From NCBI GenBank assembly GCA_029945375.1, contig CM057064.1, forward strand, positions 2,728,001 to 2,792,000: a DNA stretch of 64,000 bases, read 5' to 3'. The notes under the pieces are model-generated. The model did no database searches, was not told the DNA's origin, and saw only the letters and a list, made by a program, of their open reading frames with translations. The position numbers and the translations under genes were made by a program. This stretch comes from Agaricus subrufescens. Lineage: Eukaryota > Basidiomycota > Agaricomycetes > Agaricales > Agaricaceae. Positions 11,063 to 21,593 of the stretch are shown here, piece after piece (the first letter of the stretch is position 1; every line of letters starts with the position of its first letter).

Positions 11063-12766
11063 TCATCGCGCAATATGAATATGATTATCTAATGTTGGTT
11101 TAGGTAATAGAAAGGGCTTTAATGGGTCGGGTAGTAAAGGAGTGTCTGATATTCGCGGCATGTCTGTCGGTGAAATCCCACGAGATGGGGGGTCTGCTAA
11201 GTTCTTCGCGGTAGGGGTATAGATCGGGGTGATCCATAGTGCATGAACTCTGAGGGTAGTTGTTATCCTTCTAAGGACCAAGTTCTGTTCTGTGTTTCGG
11301 GATTTTCCACCTTCTAGGGCTCCGATGACACCCATGTTGTCTGACCTCAATATGAAGTGAGTGTCTGTATAACCATGGTGGACTGCGAGAAGTATACCAC
11401 ATTCAACTGCTACCATCTCTGCCCATCCGATCTTGTGCTGTGGGTCATCATCCCATCCTGGTAGGAGTCTCCACGCTTCCCATTTATCTCTGAACACTAC
11501 CCCTATGCCAAAGGATGTAGAGGCATCTACCCAGAAGTCGATGTTAGATGGGGCAGGTGGGGGGCAAATTGATGATCTGCACATAGTGGTGGAAAGAATG
11601 TTCAACCACCATGTGACATCTTCCTTTGTTGTGGTGTTTGGTAAATGTCAGGTAAAACATGATTTGTTGCAAAATGATGAAGCAAAGCGAGATAGGGATG
11701 GGAGGCGAGAACGGCCTTCGGGGATGGCTAGCGAACAGTGTACCAATGTGCCCAGTAATGATTCCACTTCCTTGCAGGTGTGACTATCCTTGGCCAGCCA
11801 GGTTGATATCTTTGCTTGATATTTTTCGCGTTTCTCGCATGGGATATGTACTGATTTATCCTCTAGGTCCCAGATAAAACCTAGGTAGCGAAAGGATGTA
11901 GCAAAAGGACGGGTCTTAGATGCCTTCCAGGGCCAGCCCAAGGGTTCTGCGATGTCGAGGAGAAGTTGAATGTCGAAAGGGTATTGAGGGGTGTTGTCGG
12001 TAAGGGAGGATATGGGGGGTTGAGGAGTGCGAAAGATGACAAAATCATCTACCCAATTCCTACATTCGTTGCTTGTATAATGGCGAATGATCGCTGTCAT
12101 TGCATCGGCTAAACGTCCAAAGACTCCACCTGAGCTGACTGCTCCGAATGGTGCGTTGTGATCGATATAGAAAAGGTCTTCCCATTGTATGACAAAGTGG
12201 GGTTGTTGGCTAGGTTTGATCGGACAACAGCGAAAGGCTGCATCAACATCCATGGTTGCTGCCTGAGTTCCTGGGGGGGCTCTCCGCACAATTTCGGCTA
12301 CCTGTGTGAATGTTCCCCAGTCACAGGGAAATTCTGAAGAGTCGATCTCTGAATTGACTGATGGTTGAGATGAACTGTCTCTTGGGAAGGAAAGATCCTG
12401 TATGACGCGAAATTCATTTGGTTCTGATTTGGGAACTGTTCCGAGTGGAGATGAGCGGAATGGTCCAATCAAGTTTTCCAGTCGTGAACGTGAAAATGGA
12501 CCGGTGTAACGTCGATTGGATAATTCTTTGATGATATGTTGTCGTATTATGAGTGGTTGTGAGAGGGCGGATTTGTGATTAGGGGGAGTATAAGTAGTCT
12601 TAACATTAGCACGTATTCCCATGTCAAAGCCGTAATGTATATTATGTGGTATGTCGTGAAAAAGATGATGAAGGTTGCAGTCTTGAAGAATCCGTTCCCA
12701 TGCGGAATAATGCAGGGGAGTTGAAATGACAAGAAAATCAGACTGATGGGCAAGATTGTGCGCCAT
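11063..12766 (-). pseudogene. RT-RNase H of the Ngaro/DIRS-like element, one in-frame TGA
   Basis: The likely start is ATG at 12766, overlapping the gag end by 29 nt. The reverse transcriptase has the catalytic box WVDDFVIF and upstream motif TMDVDAAFR. The RNase H domain follows, with acidic residues in FWVDAST, WAEMVAVE, LRSDNMGV and NLADPPSR. One TGA (11648-11650) lies between RT and RNase H, and the frame is open on both sides. The frame also stays open upstream to 13204, but there it overlaps the gag reading frame and is probably not used. Confidence 0.8.
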
Positions 12767-13718
12767 GGTCCTGTTTTCTACACAGTGAGCATCGGTGAAC
12801 CCCTTTAGGGCACTCCGAGCTTGTACATCCTGTGGTACCATTGAATGCGAAGCAATACTTGTTTCCCTCTGCATCACCAAGGAGTTTTCCATCATCTTGT
12901 GGGCGTATGACGAGTGGAAATCCATTGACTTGTACTCGGGCATCACAGCCTCTGGCAGGGTGTGGGCCACCGCATCGAAAACAACGGCGGGGTGACTTCC
13001 ATCTAGTCTGATGAGGGCGGAGTGGGTTTTTGGCTGGGGCCTGATTGGTAGTAGGTCAAAAAGGATGGGAGGTATAGTTTGGATGTGGTTGTTTTTGTGA
13101 CAATGAAGCATGTTGAGAGTGAGAGTTTGCAGTAGGTGTGCGTGTGAGGGATCGTTTTGCCATTTCAATATCCCAATGATACCAGATGTCTGGGTGAAAA
13201 ACAACTGGATCGATCCCTTTCAAGAGTGATGCCCTGCGTAAGGAAATGTTGTAGGCAAGCCAGGTTTGCCAGCTAGAAGAACGGTTGGGGGCTGAACATA
13301 TACGGTCAAAATGTGGCTTCCAAACATTGTAGAGTTGTGGTTGGTACATCTGGAGGAGGTCTAAAAAAACGGTACCATGCTTGGGACCATTCCTCGTACG
13401 ACAATTTGCCCTCCTCCGTATCGTTGAGTGGCTGTTCGACTGGGATTATAGATCCTGTTTGTCTATTTACTTCAAATTCGGTGCTCCTCAACCGTTGGTC
13501 ACTGCCCGGATTACAAAAACGGTCTGTGAGATAGGTCAAGGGAATATGTTCTTCCCAACCTCTCATCACTTTCCTCCTAATCGTCTCCGGGACTACAAAT
13601 GGCTGGATGTCCGGTGCGAGGCCAGGGACTCTGGCAGGGTGGCCCCTGGTTGTTCGAGTAGGATCTGGATGAGGATACTGTGGCATCTGACTGAGAAGAG
13701 GGCCTCGTGAGGTGAACA
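12738..13718 (-). pseudogene. Gag exon 2 of the Ngaro/DIRS-like element (frameshift and stop)
   Basis: The exon begins after a TTTATTTAG acceptor at 13719, in a phase matching the donor at 20971. The frame breaks in an A7 run (13363-13369) and continues in the next frame (from about 13350). It then meets TGA at 13056-13058 and runs on to TGA 12738-12740. The final part has a zinc knuckle CFRCGGPHPARGC and a second Cys/His cluster (CTSSEC ... HRCSLC ... HGAQSC), typical of Gag-like nucleic-acid-binding proteins. The homopolymer frameshift could also be an assembly error. Confidence 0.7.
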
Positions 13719-14091
13719 CTAAATAAAGGAAGTTTGTTAATCACGGCTTTGATTATATGCATTTTATGAACTAGAATGTGGTCACTATAGGACAGAGTGT
13801 TGGGTCGGACGCGACATGTATACGCTCCGTATGCAATGCCTCTAGAATGGGAAAGCACACCATAGTGTGTACATTGTATGTGTCAATGGCACGTAAGCCA
13901 ATACACGGCGTAACGTGTAATTGTATGTATGAGTGGCGCATAAGCCCATGCACGATGTAGACGTGTAATAAAGATATGAGCAGCGCGTAAGCTGGTGCAC
14001 GATGTAATCGTGTAATCAAAGTATGAGCGGCATGTAAGCCAATGCATAGCATGACATGTAATTCGGTTAATGTATAACAGGGCATCGTCAC
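13719..14091 (-). other. 3' part of the gag intron with ~47-bp degenerate tandem repeats
   Basis: At about 13880-14070 four diverged copies of a 45-50-bp unit occur, each with a TGAGCGGC(A/G)(C/T)GTAAGCC-like core followed by a CGTGTAAT-like end. The stretch lies in the inferred gag intron, 3' to the Gypsy insertion on the coding strand. Confidence 0.5.
14087..14091. repeat. Target-site duplication GTCAC, left copy
   Basis: GTCAC directly precedes the left LTR (TGTTACG...) and is repeated at 20878-20882 directly after the right LTR. A 5-bp duplication is standard for Ty3/Gypsy integrase. Confidence 0.95.
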
Positions 14092-14383
14092 TGTTACGAC
14101 CTTATAGCGATTAGCTCAGGTTGCAACTTAGGGCAAAGACTTGAGAGCGATAAGGGAATATAGCGAGTTGGTAAAGCGTAAGGAATACAGGGTATTACTA
14201 CGCTACTTATAGTAGAGTCGACTACCTAATAATAGAAGTAGGAAAGCGGGCTGAGTAAGTATGCCCGAGGTGTCTGACTAACGGTGAGAACAAGTATACA
14301 AGATTAGCAAGGCGAGCATATGGGTGTGGAGTGAAAACAAGTGGTCCTGGGTCAGGGGACGGTAACAGAAATAGATCGTAACA
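14092..14383 (-). repeat. Gypsy 3' LTR (292 bp)
   Basis: Begins TGTTACGACC and ends GATCGTAACA. On the plus strand it is followed by a probable polypurine tract at 14384-14392, which reads GGAGGGTGA on the coding strand. Confidence 0.93.
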
Positions 14384-14423
14384 TCACCCTCCGTTCAGGC
14401 TTCGTATTCCGATCGAAGCGACG

Positions 14424-15347
14424 TTAGACGTGCGCAAAGAGGTTGTTCAGGAGTTTCCTCTTAGTGTCAGCCATGATCCATTGATCGGTTTTCTCGTTGA
14501 AACCAATGAAGTGAGGGGCGTTGTCTCGTCCTCCTACAATAATGCGTGCAGGCAATCCCTTGAAGGTTTCGTCCTTTCCTTTTTTCATCAGCAAGACGGT
14601 GAGGATGACGTTCCAGTATGCAGCTCTTTCTCCGGGGGATTTGTATCGGTTGTTGTTGTGGGCGAAAGCATAGGTGGTGGGCAGTTTGATTTCGGCTGGT
14701 ACGGTGGCGGTTGGCATGAAATTCAGATAACGGTGAAGGCAGTCGGCTTCTTCGGTTAATTCGGGGGAGTGGATATTGGAAACACGTTCCAATCCCGGGG
14801 GTTTATTTTCTTTGTCGGAGTCCTCATCCATAGGGTTATCTTCCCGCTTTGGGATAAATAGAGGGGTGGGGTCGGGAACGGGTATGGCTTCGGCTGGCGG
14901 GGTGTTGGGTCTAGTTTCAGGTTCCAGTCGATAGAGTTTACAGATGGTGTCTGCGGCGGCTAGTTCTTCGGCGGATCCGACTCGATCTAATATGTCGAGC
15001 ATTCTGGCTGAGTGACAGGCGATAGAGTGGGCGTTGAATTCGATGTGGGTGCTGGTTATTTTGTTCAATTCCGAGAGGATCTTGTTGAAGTGTTCGGCTA
15101 CGATTCCTTCGTCTCCTCCACACAACCTGATAGGGGAGATCACTGTTCCTGCGATGTTCTGAGCGTTGTTGTTTAGTTGGATGATGGAAGCTCCTATTTC
15201 TCGGAGTTGCGCCATAGCGTGCAAGATCCTAAGGAGGTAGCGGCGTCGGGAGAGGACGGAGTGTCTGCGTTGGATATAATCAGCATGCATGGTCTGATCG
15301 ACGGGGATGGCGATGGTGCGTAGGGTCGGGTTGGTGCTGGGGTTCAT
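14424..15347 (-). CDS. Gypsy extra ORF, 307 aa, downstream of pol
   Basis: Open frame of 307 codons in the same orientation as pol, just inside the 3' LTR. I recognise no domain. The N-terminal half looks helical (RYLLRILHAMAQLREIG). The middle is Pro/Glu/Asp-rich (PNTPPAEAIPVPDP, DEDSDKENKPPG). The C-terminus contains YWNVILTVLLMKKGKDE. It is uninterrupted, although pol next to it is broken. Its position suggests an accessory structural or regulatory protein of this element lineage. Confidence 0.6.
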   Translation of the reverse strand: MNPSTNPTLRTIAIPVDQTMHADYIQRRHSVLSRRRYLLRILHAMAQLREIGASIIQLNNNAQNIAGTVISPIRLCGGDEGIVAEHFNKILSELNKITSTHIEFNAHSIACHSARMLDILDRVGSAEELAAADTICKLYRLEPETRPNTPPAEAIPVPDPTPLFIPKREDNPMDEDSDKENKPPGLERVSNIHSPELTEEADCLHRYLNFMPTATVPAEIKLPTTYAFAHNNNRYKSPGERAAYWNVILTVLLMKKGKDETFKGLPARIIVGGRDNAPHFIGFNEKTDQWIMADTKRKLLNNLFAHV

Positions 15348-15478
15348 GCTGGCTAGGAGTTCAAGCAGGGGAGCGTATTTAGCGGTGAGTGCAATGTTGG
15401 GCAGATTTGGGATGAGAAAGAAAAAGGAGAGAAACGGTTTGGTTTTTATATTATTCCTTCCTCCCTATTAGGCAACTT

Positions 15479-15883
15479 CTACTGTTGCAGGTTGTCTTCA
15501 TTTGCCGGTGCTTCCCATCCTTCTCCCCATGTCCCGTTTGCGGCCCATCCGTGGGCATTCGGGTTTATCTCCTCGGTGAGATCTTTCAACTCATCCTCCA
15601 TCATCTGCAACTTCCTAATGATCTTCTTGATCAACTGCCTCTCTTTCCTCATGACCTTTACCATGTGGTCTTTTTCTTCTTCGTTCGCTGGGTTTACTCC
15701 TTTTGGTCGATCGTAGATAAGGGGGACGTAGGTGTGAGCGTAACGGTTGTCCACGTCCGTTACTGCGCTGTAGATTTCGATGAGCTCTCGTTTGGCGGAG
15801 CTCCGGAAGGAGTCGATGATGAGGTTGTGGTAAGCCTCCTGCTCGGGGGTGGTGAGGGTTTCGGCGGTGTTCTGGGCGTTCAT
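15479..15883 (-). CDS. Gypsy extra ORF, 134 aa, downstream of pol
   Basis: A 134-codon open frame between the chromodomain end of pol (15949) and the 307-aa ORF. Charged and probably helical: RKERQLIKKIIRKLQMMEDE suggests a coiled coil, and the C-terminus is Gly/Trp/Asn-rich. No known domain recognised. Not part of the standard gag-pol set. Confidence 0.55.
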   Translation of the reverse strand: MNAQNTAETLTTPEQEAYHNLIIDSFRSSAKRELIEIYSAVTDVDNRYAHTYVPLIYDRPKGVNPANEEEKDHMVKVMRKERQLIKKIIRKLQMMEDELKDLTEEINPNAHGWAANGTWGEGWEAPANEDNLQQ

Positions 15884-15948
15884 GATGTCTTCTTCGAACC
15901 AATAGACGATGCTATACCGGTGGTTGTATGGTTGGTTTCCTTTTATAT

Positions 15949-18900
15949 CTACAGGAGGTTATTGAGCTTCCTATATTCGGACAGAAGGTCCTGTGCGTTC
16001 TCAAGGTCGGCTGCGGATTGCCACATATCCTCGGAGTTGTCATAACCTTTCCAGTGTACTAGGTATTGAGTTCCTCGGCCTTTCTTCCTATGTCCACGGA
16101 TTTCCTCTACTTCGTATTCTTCTTCGTTGTTAATAATATCTGGGGGGGGTGGAGGTGGAGTCTTTTGACAGTTGTACTCGGGTTCGTTGAATTTGGTGAG
16201 AAGAGAGGAATGGAAGACGTCGTGAATAGCCCAGGTTTCAGGTAATTTTAGGCGGAAAGAGGTTTCTCCAATGGGTTCCAGAATTTCGAAGGGTCCGTAC
16301 CGTTTGTTGTCGAATTTTCCAGAGGGGCGGTTTGATCGTATGTTAGTTGCTTCCAGGAAAACTAGATCTCCTTTCGATAAGGGGTTTTTCTGCCGTTTCA
16401 GATTACCGCGTTTGGACATGGAGGAGTTATATTCCTCTAGAGCTGCTCGAGCCTCGTTTCGGGTCTTTTCTAGTTCAGCAGTGAAATCGTTGGCCAGGGG
16501 GTTATTCGAGTTAACGGTCAAGTTTCCTTTCCACGGGTGGATACCATAAGTGAGGAAGAATGGGGTTTGCTTGGTTGCGGTGTGGGTTTTGTCGTTGTAT
16601 TGGAATTCCGCGGTGGGGAGCCATTTTGCCCAGTCGTTTTGTTTGTAGTTAACGAAGTTTCGCAGGTAGGATTCGACCTCCTGATTAATTCTCTCCGTTT
16701 GGCCATCGGTTTGAGGGTGATAGGCGGTAGATAGGTTTCTTTCGATTCCTAGGGTGGAACATAGCTCTTTCATGAATTTGGAGGCGAACTGGGGGCCTCT
16801 GTCGCTAATGATGCGTTTGGGTATTCCGTGTATGCGCCAGATATCTTTCTTGTAGATCTCGGCCAGTTGTCTTGACGTGAGAGCAGTTTCGGTGGGGATG
16901 AGGTGGATCATTTTGGAGAAGCGGTCGACGTCGTATGGTCCTCGGATCTGGGTAGCGGCCAATCATATCTATGGATAGGGTGCTTCGGGATGGGTAGGGG
17001 TTCGGTTGATCTTGTTTTTCTGGCATTCGGTACATCCTTTTATGAATCTTTTGACGTCCGTCTTGATCGTGGGCCACCAGAAGGTTCGTTTCACAAGTTC
17101 GTAAGTTCCGGGGTGTCCAATGTCAGGTGGGTCATGGTGGTCCGAAAGTATGGATTCTCGAAGTTTGGGTTCATCCGGTACATAGATCTTCCCGTTTCGG
17201 TAGATTATACCGTTCTCTTCCCAGAATTGGTCGGGTCTTTTGTTCTTTTCTTGCATGACACGGTTCTCTTGGTGTTTGGAGTTGCTAATTTGTTTCAGGA
17301 TGTCGGGGTTCGCGGAGATTGAGAAATTTCGATTTAGGAGCATGGTGGTTTCTAGTGAGGTGGGAATTTCGGATAAGGTCCGTAGGATAATACGGTCTTT
17401 GAACATCTCAATTTGAGTTTCTTCTTCGGGGTTTTCGTGTCGGAAGAGTCTGGATAGGATGTCGGCCTTGACGTTAGTTTTGCCAGGAATGTGTCGGAGT
17501 AAGTAATCGTATTCTTGGAGCATGAGATACCATCGGGCTTGGCGTGCATTTAGTTTTTGTGGTTCGCGGAAGTATTTGAGATTTTTGTGGTCGGTCCAGA
17601 TTTCGAATTGGTGTTTGGCGTCTAGTAGGTAGTGTCTCCAGTTCTTGATTGCTTTGACTATGGCAAGAAGTTCTTTGTCGTAGATTTCGTAGTTCTTTTC
17701 CGCATCGGTGAGGGCTTTGGACATGAATGCGATTGGGTGCCATTTTCCTTCTTGTTCTTGAGATAGGACTGCTCCGATTCCTACGTTGGATGCGTCGGTT
17801 TCGAGTCTGAATTTTCCTTCATTGTCTGGTAGGGCTAGGACAGGTTCATTGGTGATGGCGGTTTTGATGGCTTCGAAGGCGTTTTGTTCCTTGGTGGTCC
17901 ATTTCCAGGGTTTTGGGGTTTTACCTCCCTTCAAGGCATTGAGCGGTGCAGCGAGAGTGCTAAAGTCCTGAATAAATCGTCGGTAGAAGTTCGCAAAACC
18001 GATGAATCATTCGACGTCTTTTACGCAGGTCGGCGTTTTCCAGTTTCAAACTGATTCGACCTTTTCGGTTTCCATGCTTGCTTGTCCGTCGCCTATGACC
18101 GTTCCGAGCATCGAGATTTTGGTTGCGTTGAACTCGCATTTGGTTCGTTTGAAACACAGGTTGTTTTCGTCCGCTATTTTTAGGAATCGTAATGTTCGTT
18201 CTTCTAGTTCGGATAAGGAGTCGGCAGGAATGGCGAAATCGTCAATGTAGTTGACTAGTGAACCGTCTTGGATCATTTCTCTGAAGATGGTGGTCATCCA
18301 GCGAGAGAAGGTGGCTGGTGAGTTGCACATTCCAAGAACATGACCGTTGGTTCGAAGAGTCCCTGTTGGTGAGGATGGCTCCTTTCCATTCGTCTCCTTC
18401 CTTGATTCGTACGTTGTTGTAGCCCCAGATGATGTCCAGTTTGTTGAAGTATTTGGCGTGTTTCAATTTCCCGATGACTTCGCTGATTAGGGGTAAGGGG
18501 GTTTTGTCTTTTATGGTAACCGTGTTGAGCTTGCGATAGTCCTGACACAACCTTAGTGAACCATCTTTTTTGGGTACAAAGAAGCATGGGGCCGCGTAGG
18601 GGCTTTTGGACGGTCGGATGCGTTTGGTGGCGAGGTTTTCATCCAGGAATTTGTTAAGTTCGATTTCTTCTTTTGGAGTCATTTCGTAAACCTTTGCGTC
18701 GATTTCGTTAGGGGCGCCTGGCAGTAGGTTGACCTCGTGATCCCATTGGGTTCGTTCTGGTAACTTGTCAAAATTCTTTTTGTTGAAGAGGTGGGTGTAC
18801 GGTCTCATGTACTCCGGTAGGTCGAGGGGGTTGGTTGGGTCGGGTTCCTTTTCTTCTTCGAAATCTTCCCATTTGGTTTGGAGGCGTCGTAGGTGTTCTG

Positions 18901-19345
18901 GTAGTGAGAAGTTGGTGTGTTTGATCGAGCATTCGGGTGGGCATCTCGAGAAGGTTACGGTTCCTCGGTTCCAGTCAATTTCCGGGTTGTGTTTGGTTAA
19001 CCAGTCGTGTCCGATAAAAATATCTGCCGAGTCTAGTTCGGCTACTACTGCGTCGATGGTTTCTTGGTGTCCTTCTATGTTTAGGTCCAGGTTGACGAAT
19101 TTGGTGATGGGTTCTTTTCCGCTTGGGGTTCCGTCGGCGTTGGTTGCCTGAATGGGGTGGTCGAGTTTGTGGGTGGGGATTTTCTGTTTGTGGACGGTTC
19201 GTTTGTCGATGCAAGTATGGGTGCATCCAGAGTCGAGCATGGTTTTGGCTTGGAACGTTTCTCCGTTAGGTTTGGTGATTTCGGGTTTGAGTATTAACTC
19301 CTGCACTCCTAGTCGTTTCTGAGGGCAAACATATCGATTTCTCAT
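15949..19345 (-). pseudogene. Gypsy pol (PR-RT-RNH-IN-chromodomain), broken
   Basis: Segment 19345-18242 carries the aspartic protease (LDSGCTHTC) and the start of RT (SPYAAPCFFVPKKDG). A frame change near 18330-18350 moves to 18330-18046 with the RT active site VNYIDDF. Two in-frame TGA codons follow between about 18045 and 17990. The frame is open again to 16969 for RNase H (ETDASNVGIG, YDKELLAIV) and the integrase zinc region (H..H...CTECQ). Near 16970-16940 frames change again, leaving the first catalytic Asp of integrase (SIDMIG) out of frame. Segment 16962-15949 has the rest of integrase (RIISDRGPQF, QTDGQTERINQE) and a chromodomain (YLVHWKGYDNSEDMW). No functional polyprotein can be translated. 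Confidence 0.88.
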
Positions 19346-19377
19346 ACGGCTAGATACATTGGTTCATGAGTTTGTGC

Positions 19378-20507
19378 CTACTCCGAACCTTTGGGAAAAT
19401 CCTGTTGAGTTTCTTCGGCAGTTCCTTCTTCTCCGGTGGTGATGGCACAAATTTTGGTTTGCTTCTTGGGGCTTCGGCAGACTTTGGCGATGTGGCCCGG
19501 TTTGCCACAATTATAGCATTCGATGTTGGATCTAAATCCTTGGCTTCGGCATTCTTTCTTTATGTGGCCAAATTTGCCACATTTGAGGCATTTGGGTTTG
19601 CCGTTGGCATCCCATTCCAACTTCCTGGCTCCAATTTCCATGGGTTGTCCGCTTCCTCCATAAGTGACTCCGGTAGCGGTGCGGTGGTCGTTTCGTCGTC
19701 TTTCTGTGTCTTCCCATCCTTTCCCAACAGATCCGATGGCAGCGATCCATCCTTTGAGGGAGGTGGGAATGGCATTCGGGGGGTAACCCAAAATGGTGTG
19801 GATTACATCTGATCTGGTGTGTTGTTTCAGGAGGTAGAGCGCGTGGTCTTCGCTAGATTTGGATTGATGGACGAGGGCGGTGAATTTGACAAGGAAGTCG
19901 TTGGTGTGAAGGTTTCCTTGTTTAAAGGATTCGATCTTATCTTTAGCGATCTGCTGTTCGTTTCCGGGGGAGAAGGCGTCCACGATTTCTTCGGCAAAAA
20001 CTTTCCAGTCCGCGGTATCATCTCCTTTGATGATCTTATCTTCCCATTGTTTGGCGAACCATCCTGGGATTTCTCCTCTCAGGCGGTTGGTGACAAGGAG
20101 TATCTTTGAATCTGCGTCTTCGTATTTGCTGAATTTGAGGAAAATTTCCATTCCTCTCCACCAGTCGTTAAATTTGTTCCTATCTCCATGGAAAAATCCT
20201 GGTTCCATGACATCTTTGTGGTTAATTGCGTTGGTCGGTTTGGTCTCGGTGTTGTTGGTGCCATTTCTCTTCAGTTCTAGTTCTTCGAGTTCTTTTGCTA
20301 GTCGGTTTAGGTCTTCGTCGAGTGGTGTGTTCTTTGGTATTTGTTCTGGGTCTGGTTCTTCTGGTTCCTGTTCGCGTTTTCTGATGGGGGTTCTGTTTCT
20401 TGGTCTTCCTCGTGTCTGAGGGCTTCAAATCTGTTTCCGTTTCGGTGTCCTTCGAAGAAAACTGTTTCAAAATCGATTCCGAATAGTTCTGTGTCGTCTG
20501 TGCTCAT
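19378..20507 (-). pseudogene. Gypsy gag with two CCHC zinc knuckles, frame change near the N-terminus
   Basis: The main frame (from about 20425 to 19378) encodes a Gag with retrotransposon-gag region (FFHGDRNKFNDWWRGMEIFL) and zinc knuckles CLKCGKFGHIKKEC and CYNCGKPGHIAKVC. The likely initiator (ATG 20507) is in another frame, and an upstream in-frame stop lies near 20428, so one indel separates start from body. Pol begins 32 bp after the gag stop in a different frame. Confidence 0.8.
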
Positions 20508-20565
20508 ATACTGAGCTTGTCGCGGTTTCCTGCCTCAATGACTAGAGGTCTTTCTGCAAGGTGAG

Positions 20566-20583
20566 CTTTACGACGCTTTACCA
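20566..20583 (-). promoter_or_regulatory. Candidate primer-binding site of the Gypsy element
   Basis: On the coding strand the sequence starting 2 nt after the 5' LTR reads TGGTAAAGCGTCGTAAAG. A TGG start adjacent to the 5' LTR is where a tRNA 3' CCA end would pair. The tRNA was not identified. Confidence 0.45.
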
Positions 20584-20585
20584 AA

Positions 20586-20877
20586 TGTTACGACCTTATA
20601 GCGATTAGCTCAGGTTGCAACTTAGGGCAAAGACTTGAGAGCGATAAGGGAATATAGCAAGTTGGTAAAGCGTAAGGAATACAGGGTATTACTACGCTAC
20701 TTATAGTAGAGTCGACTACCTAATAATAGAAGTAGGAAAGCGGGCTGAGTAAGTATGCCCGAGGTGTCTGACTAACGGTGAGAACAAGTATACAAGATTA
20801 ACAAGGCGAGCATATGGGTGTGGAGTGAAAACAAGTGGTCCTGGGTCAGGGGACGGTAACAGAAATAGATCGTAACA
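20586..20877 (-). repeat. Gypsy 5' LTR (292 bp)
   Basis: Same length and termini as 14092-14383. Two differences seen (AGCGAG/AGCAAG and TTAGCAAG/TTAACAAG). Followed by GTCAC, the second TSD copy (20878-20882). Confidence 0.93.
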
Positions 20878-20971
20878 GTCACAGGATGACACTTTGTGCG
20901 CAAGGTATATTGCACGTGATCATGGAGGCTGGTCATAGATCATGAAGTGGACCAGAAGGATAATGACTTAC

Positions 20972-21569
20972 TGTCATTTGGTTCCATGAAGGCCTCCAGA
21001 TTGACCTGCTGGGCAGTTTGTTGTCCATGGAGTTGGCCCATGGGAAATAGGGTAAACAACTGGTTGTCTAGTTCAAGTCCAGGTGTAAGCGGTTGGCGAC
21101 GTTGTAGATGGAAAGGATTCTGTGGTGTGTCAATAGGTGGAGGTCGAAGAATGCCTCTGTAAGGTTGTCTCCCAGACGACGGGGGGTTATCGAAACCGTT
21201 CCATGGTGATAAGTTTTCGCCAAAACCTTGACGATTCCCGTGTCCTGACTGTTGAGCACGTGGAACAGAAAGTGGGACAGGAGTATGGCGGTTTTGTGAA
21301 GCCGGGGGAGAAGGAGGAGGAGGAGGAGGAGGAGGGGTTGGTGGTGGCGGTGGTGGTGGTGGTGGTGGATGTTCATTGTTGGGAAGGAGATTTGCATAGC
21401 ATTCGTCAGTCAGAAGTGTGGGGTTTTCACAGAGGTGATCTTGAATCCGAGAACAGAGGTCAACTACCCTCCCGTTGTCAGGTAATTGTAGGTCTCTTGC
21501 GAGTCCTTTGAGTTGTGGTTTCAGCAACCGGCTCAGAGGATGGCGGGCCGGCTGATTGCGTGGTGGCAT
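20972..21569 (-). CDS. Gag exon 1 of the Ngaro/DIRS-like element (SAP-like, poly-Pro)
   Basis: Starts at ATG 21569, 24 bp after the 5' direct repeat on the coding strand. Residues about 10-45 (LKPQLKGLARDLQLPDNGRV) resemble a SAP motif, which could bind nucleic acid. A polyproline block is encoded by GGA/GGT repeats at 21311-21367. The exon ends at a GTAAGT donor (20971-20966) in phase 1 and joins in frame to 13718. The intron is now 7,253 nt, of which 6,791 are the Gypsy insertion plus one TSD. The frame also stays open 10 codons past the donor. Confidence 0.6.
21311..21367. repeat. (GGA)n/(GGT)n trinucleotide tract
   Basis: Simple repeat encoding polyproline on the minus strand in the YR-element gag. 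Confidence 0.85.
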
Positions 21570-21593
21570 TCTAAGCGAGGTTGTCTTCGAAAC

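Larger units (their letters stand above)
14092..20877 (-). mobile_element. Chromodomain Ty3/Gypsy retrotransposon, nested and degenerate
   Basis: A 6,786-bp element on the minus strand with two 292-bp LTRs, 5-bp TSD, gag with two CCHC knuckles, then pol (protease, RT, RNase H, integrase with C-terminal chromodomain). Two further ORFs lie downstream of pol. LTRs differ at only about two positions, suggesting a recent insertion, yet pol has several frame breaks and TGA stops. Confidence 0.93.

Noticed and set aside
12767..13204. Extended N-terminus of the YR-element RT frame
   Set aside because: In this stretch the overlapping gag frame carries the zinc knuckles, so the open pol frame is probably fortuitous.
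13771..14091. 106-aa minus-strand ORF
   Set aside because: It is produced by the degenerate tandem repeats and lies in the inferred intron.
14430..21511. Long plus-strand ORFs (e.g. 14430-14759, 15485-16045, 21137-21511)
   Set aside because: Antisense shadows of retroelement coding regions or of the polyproline tract.
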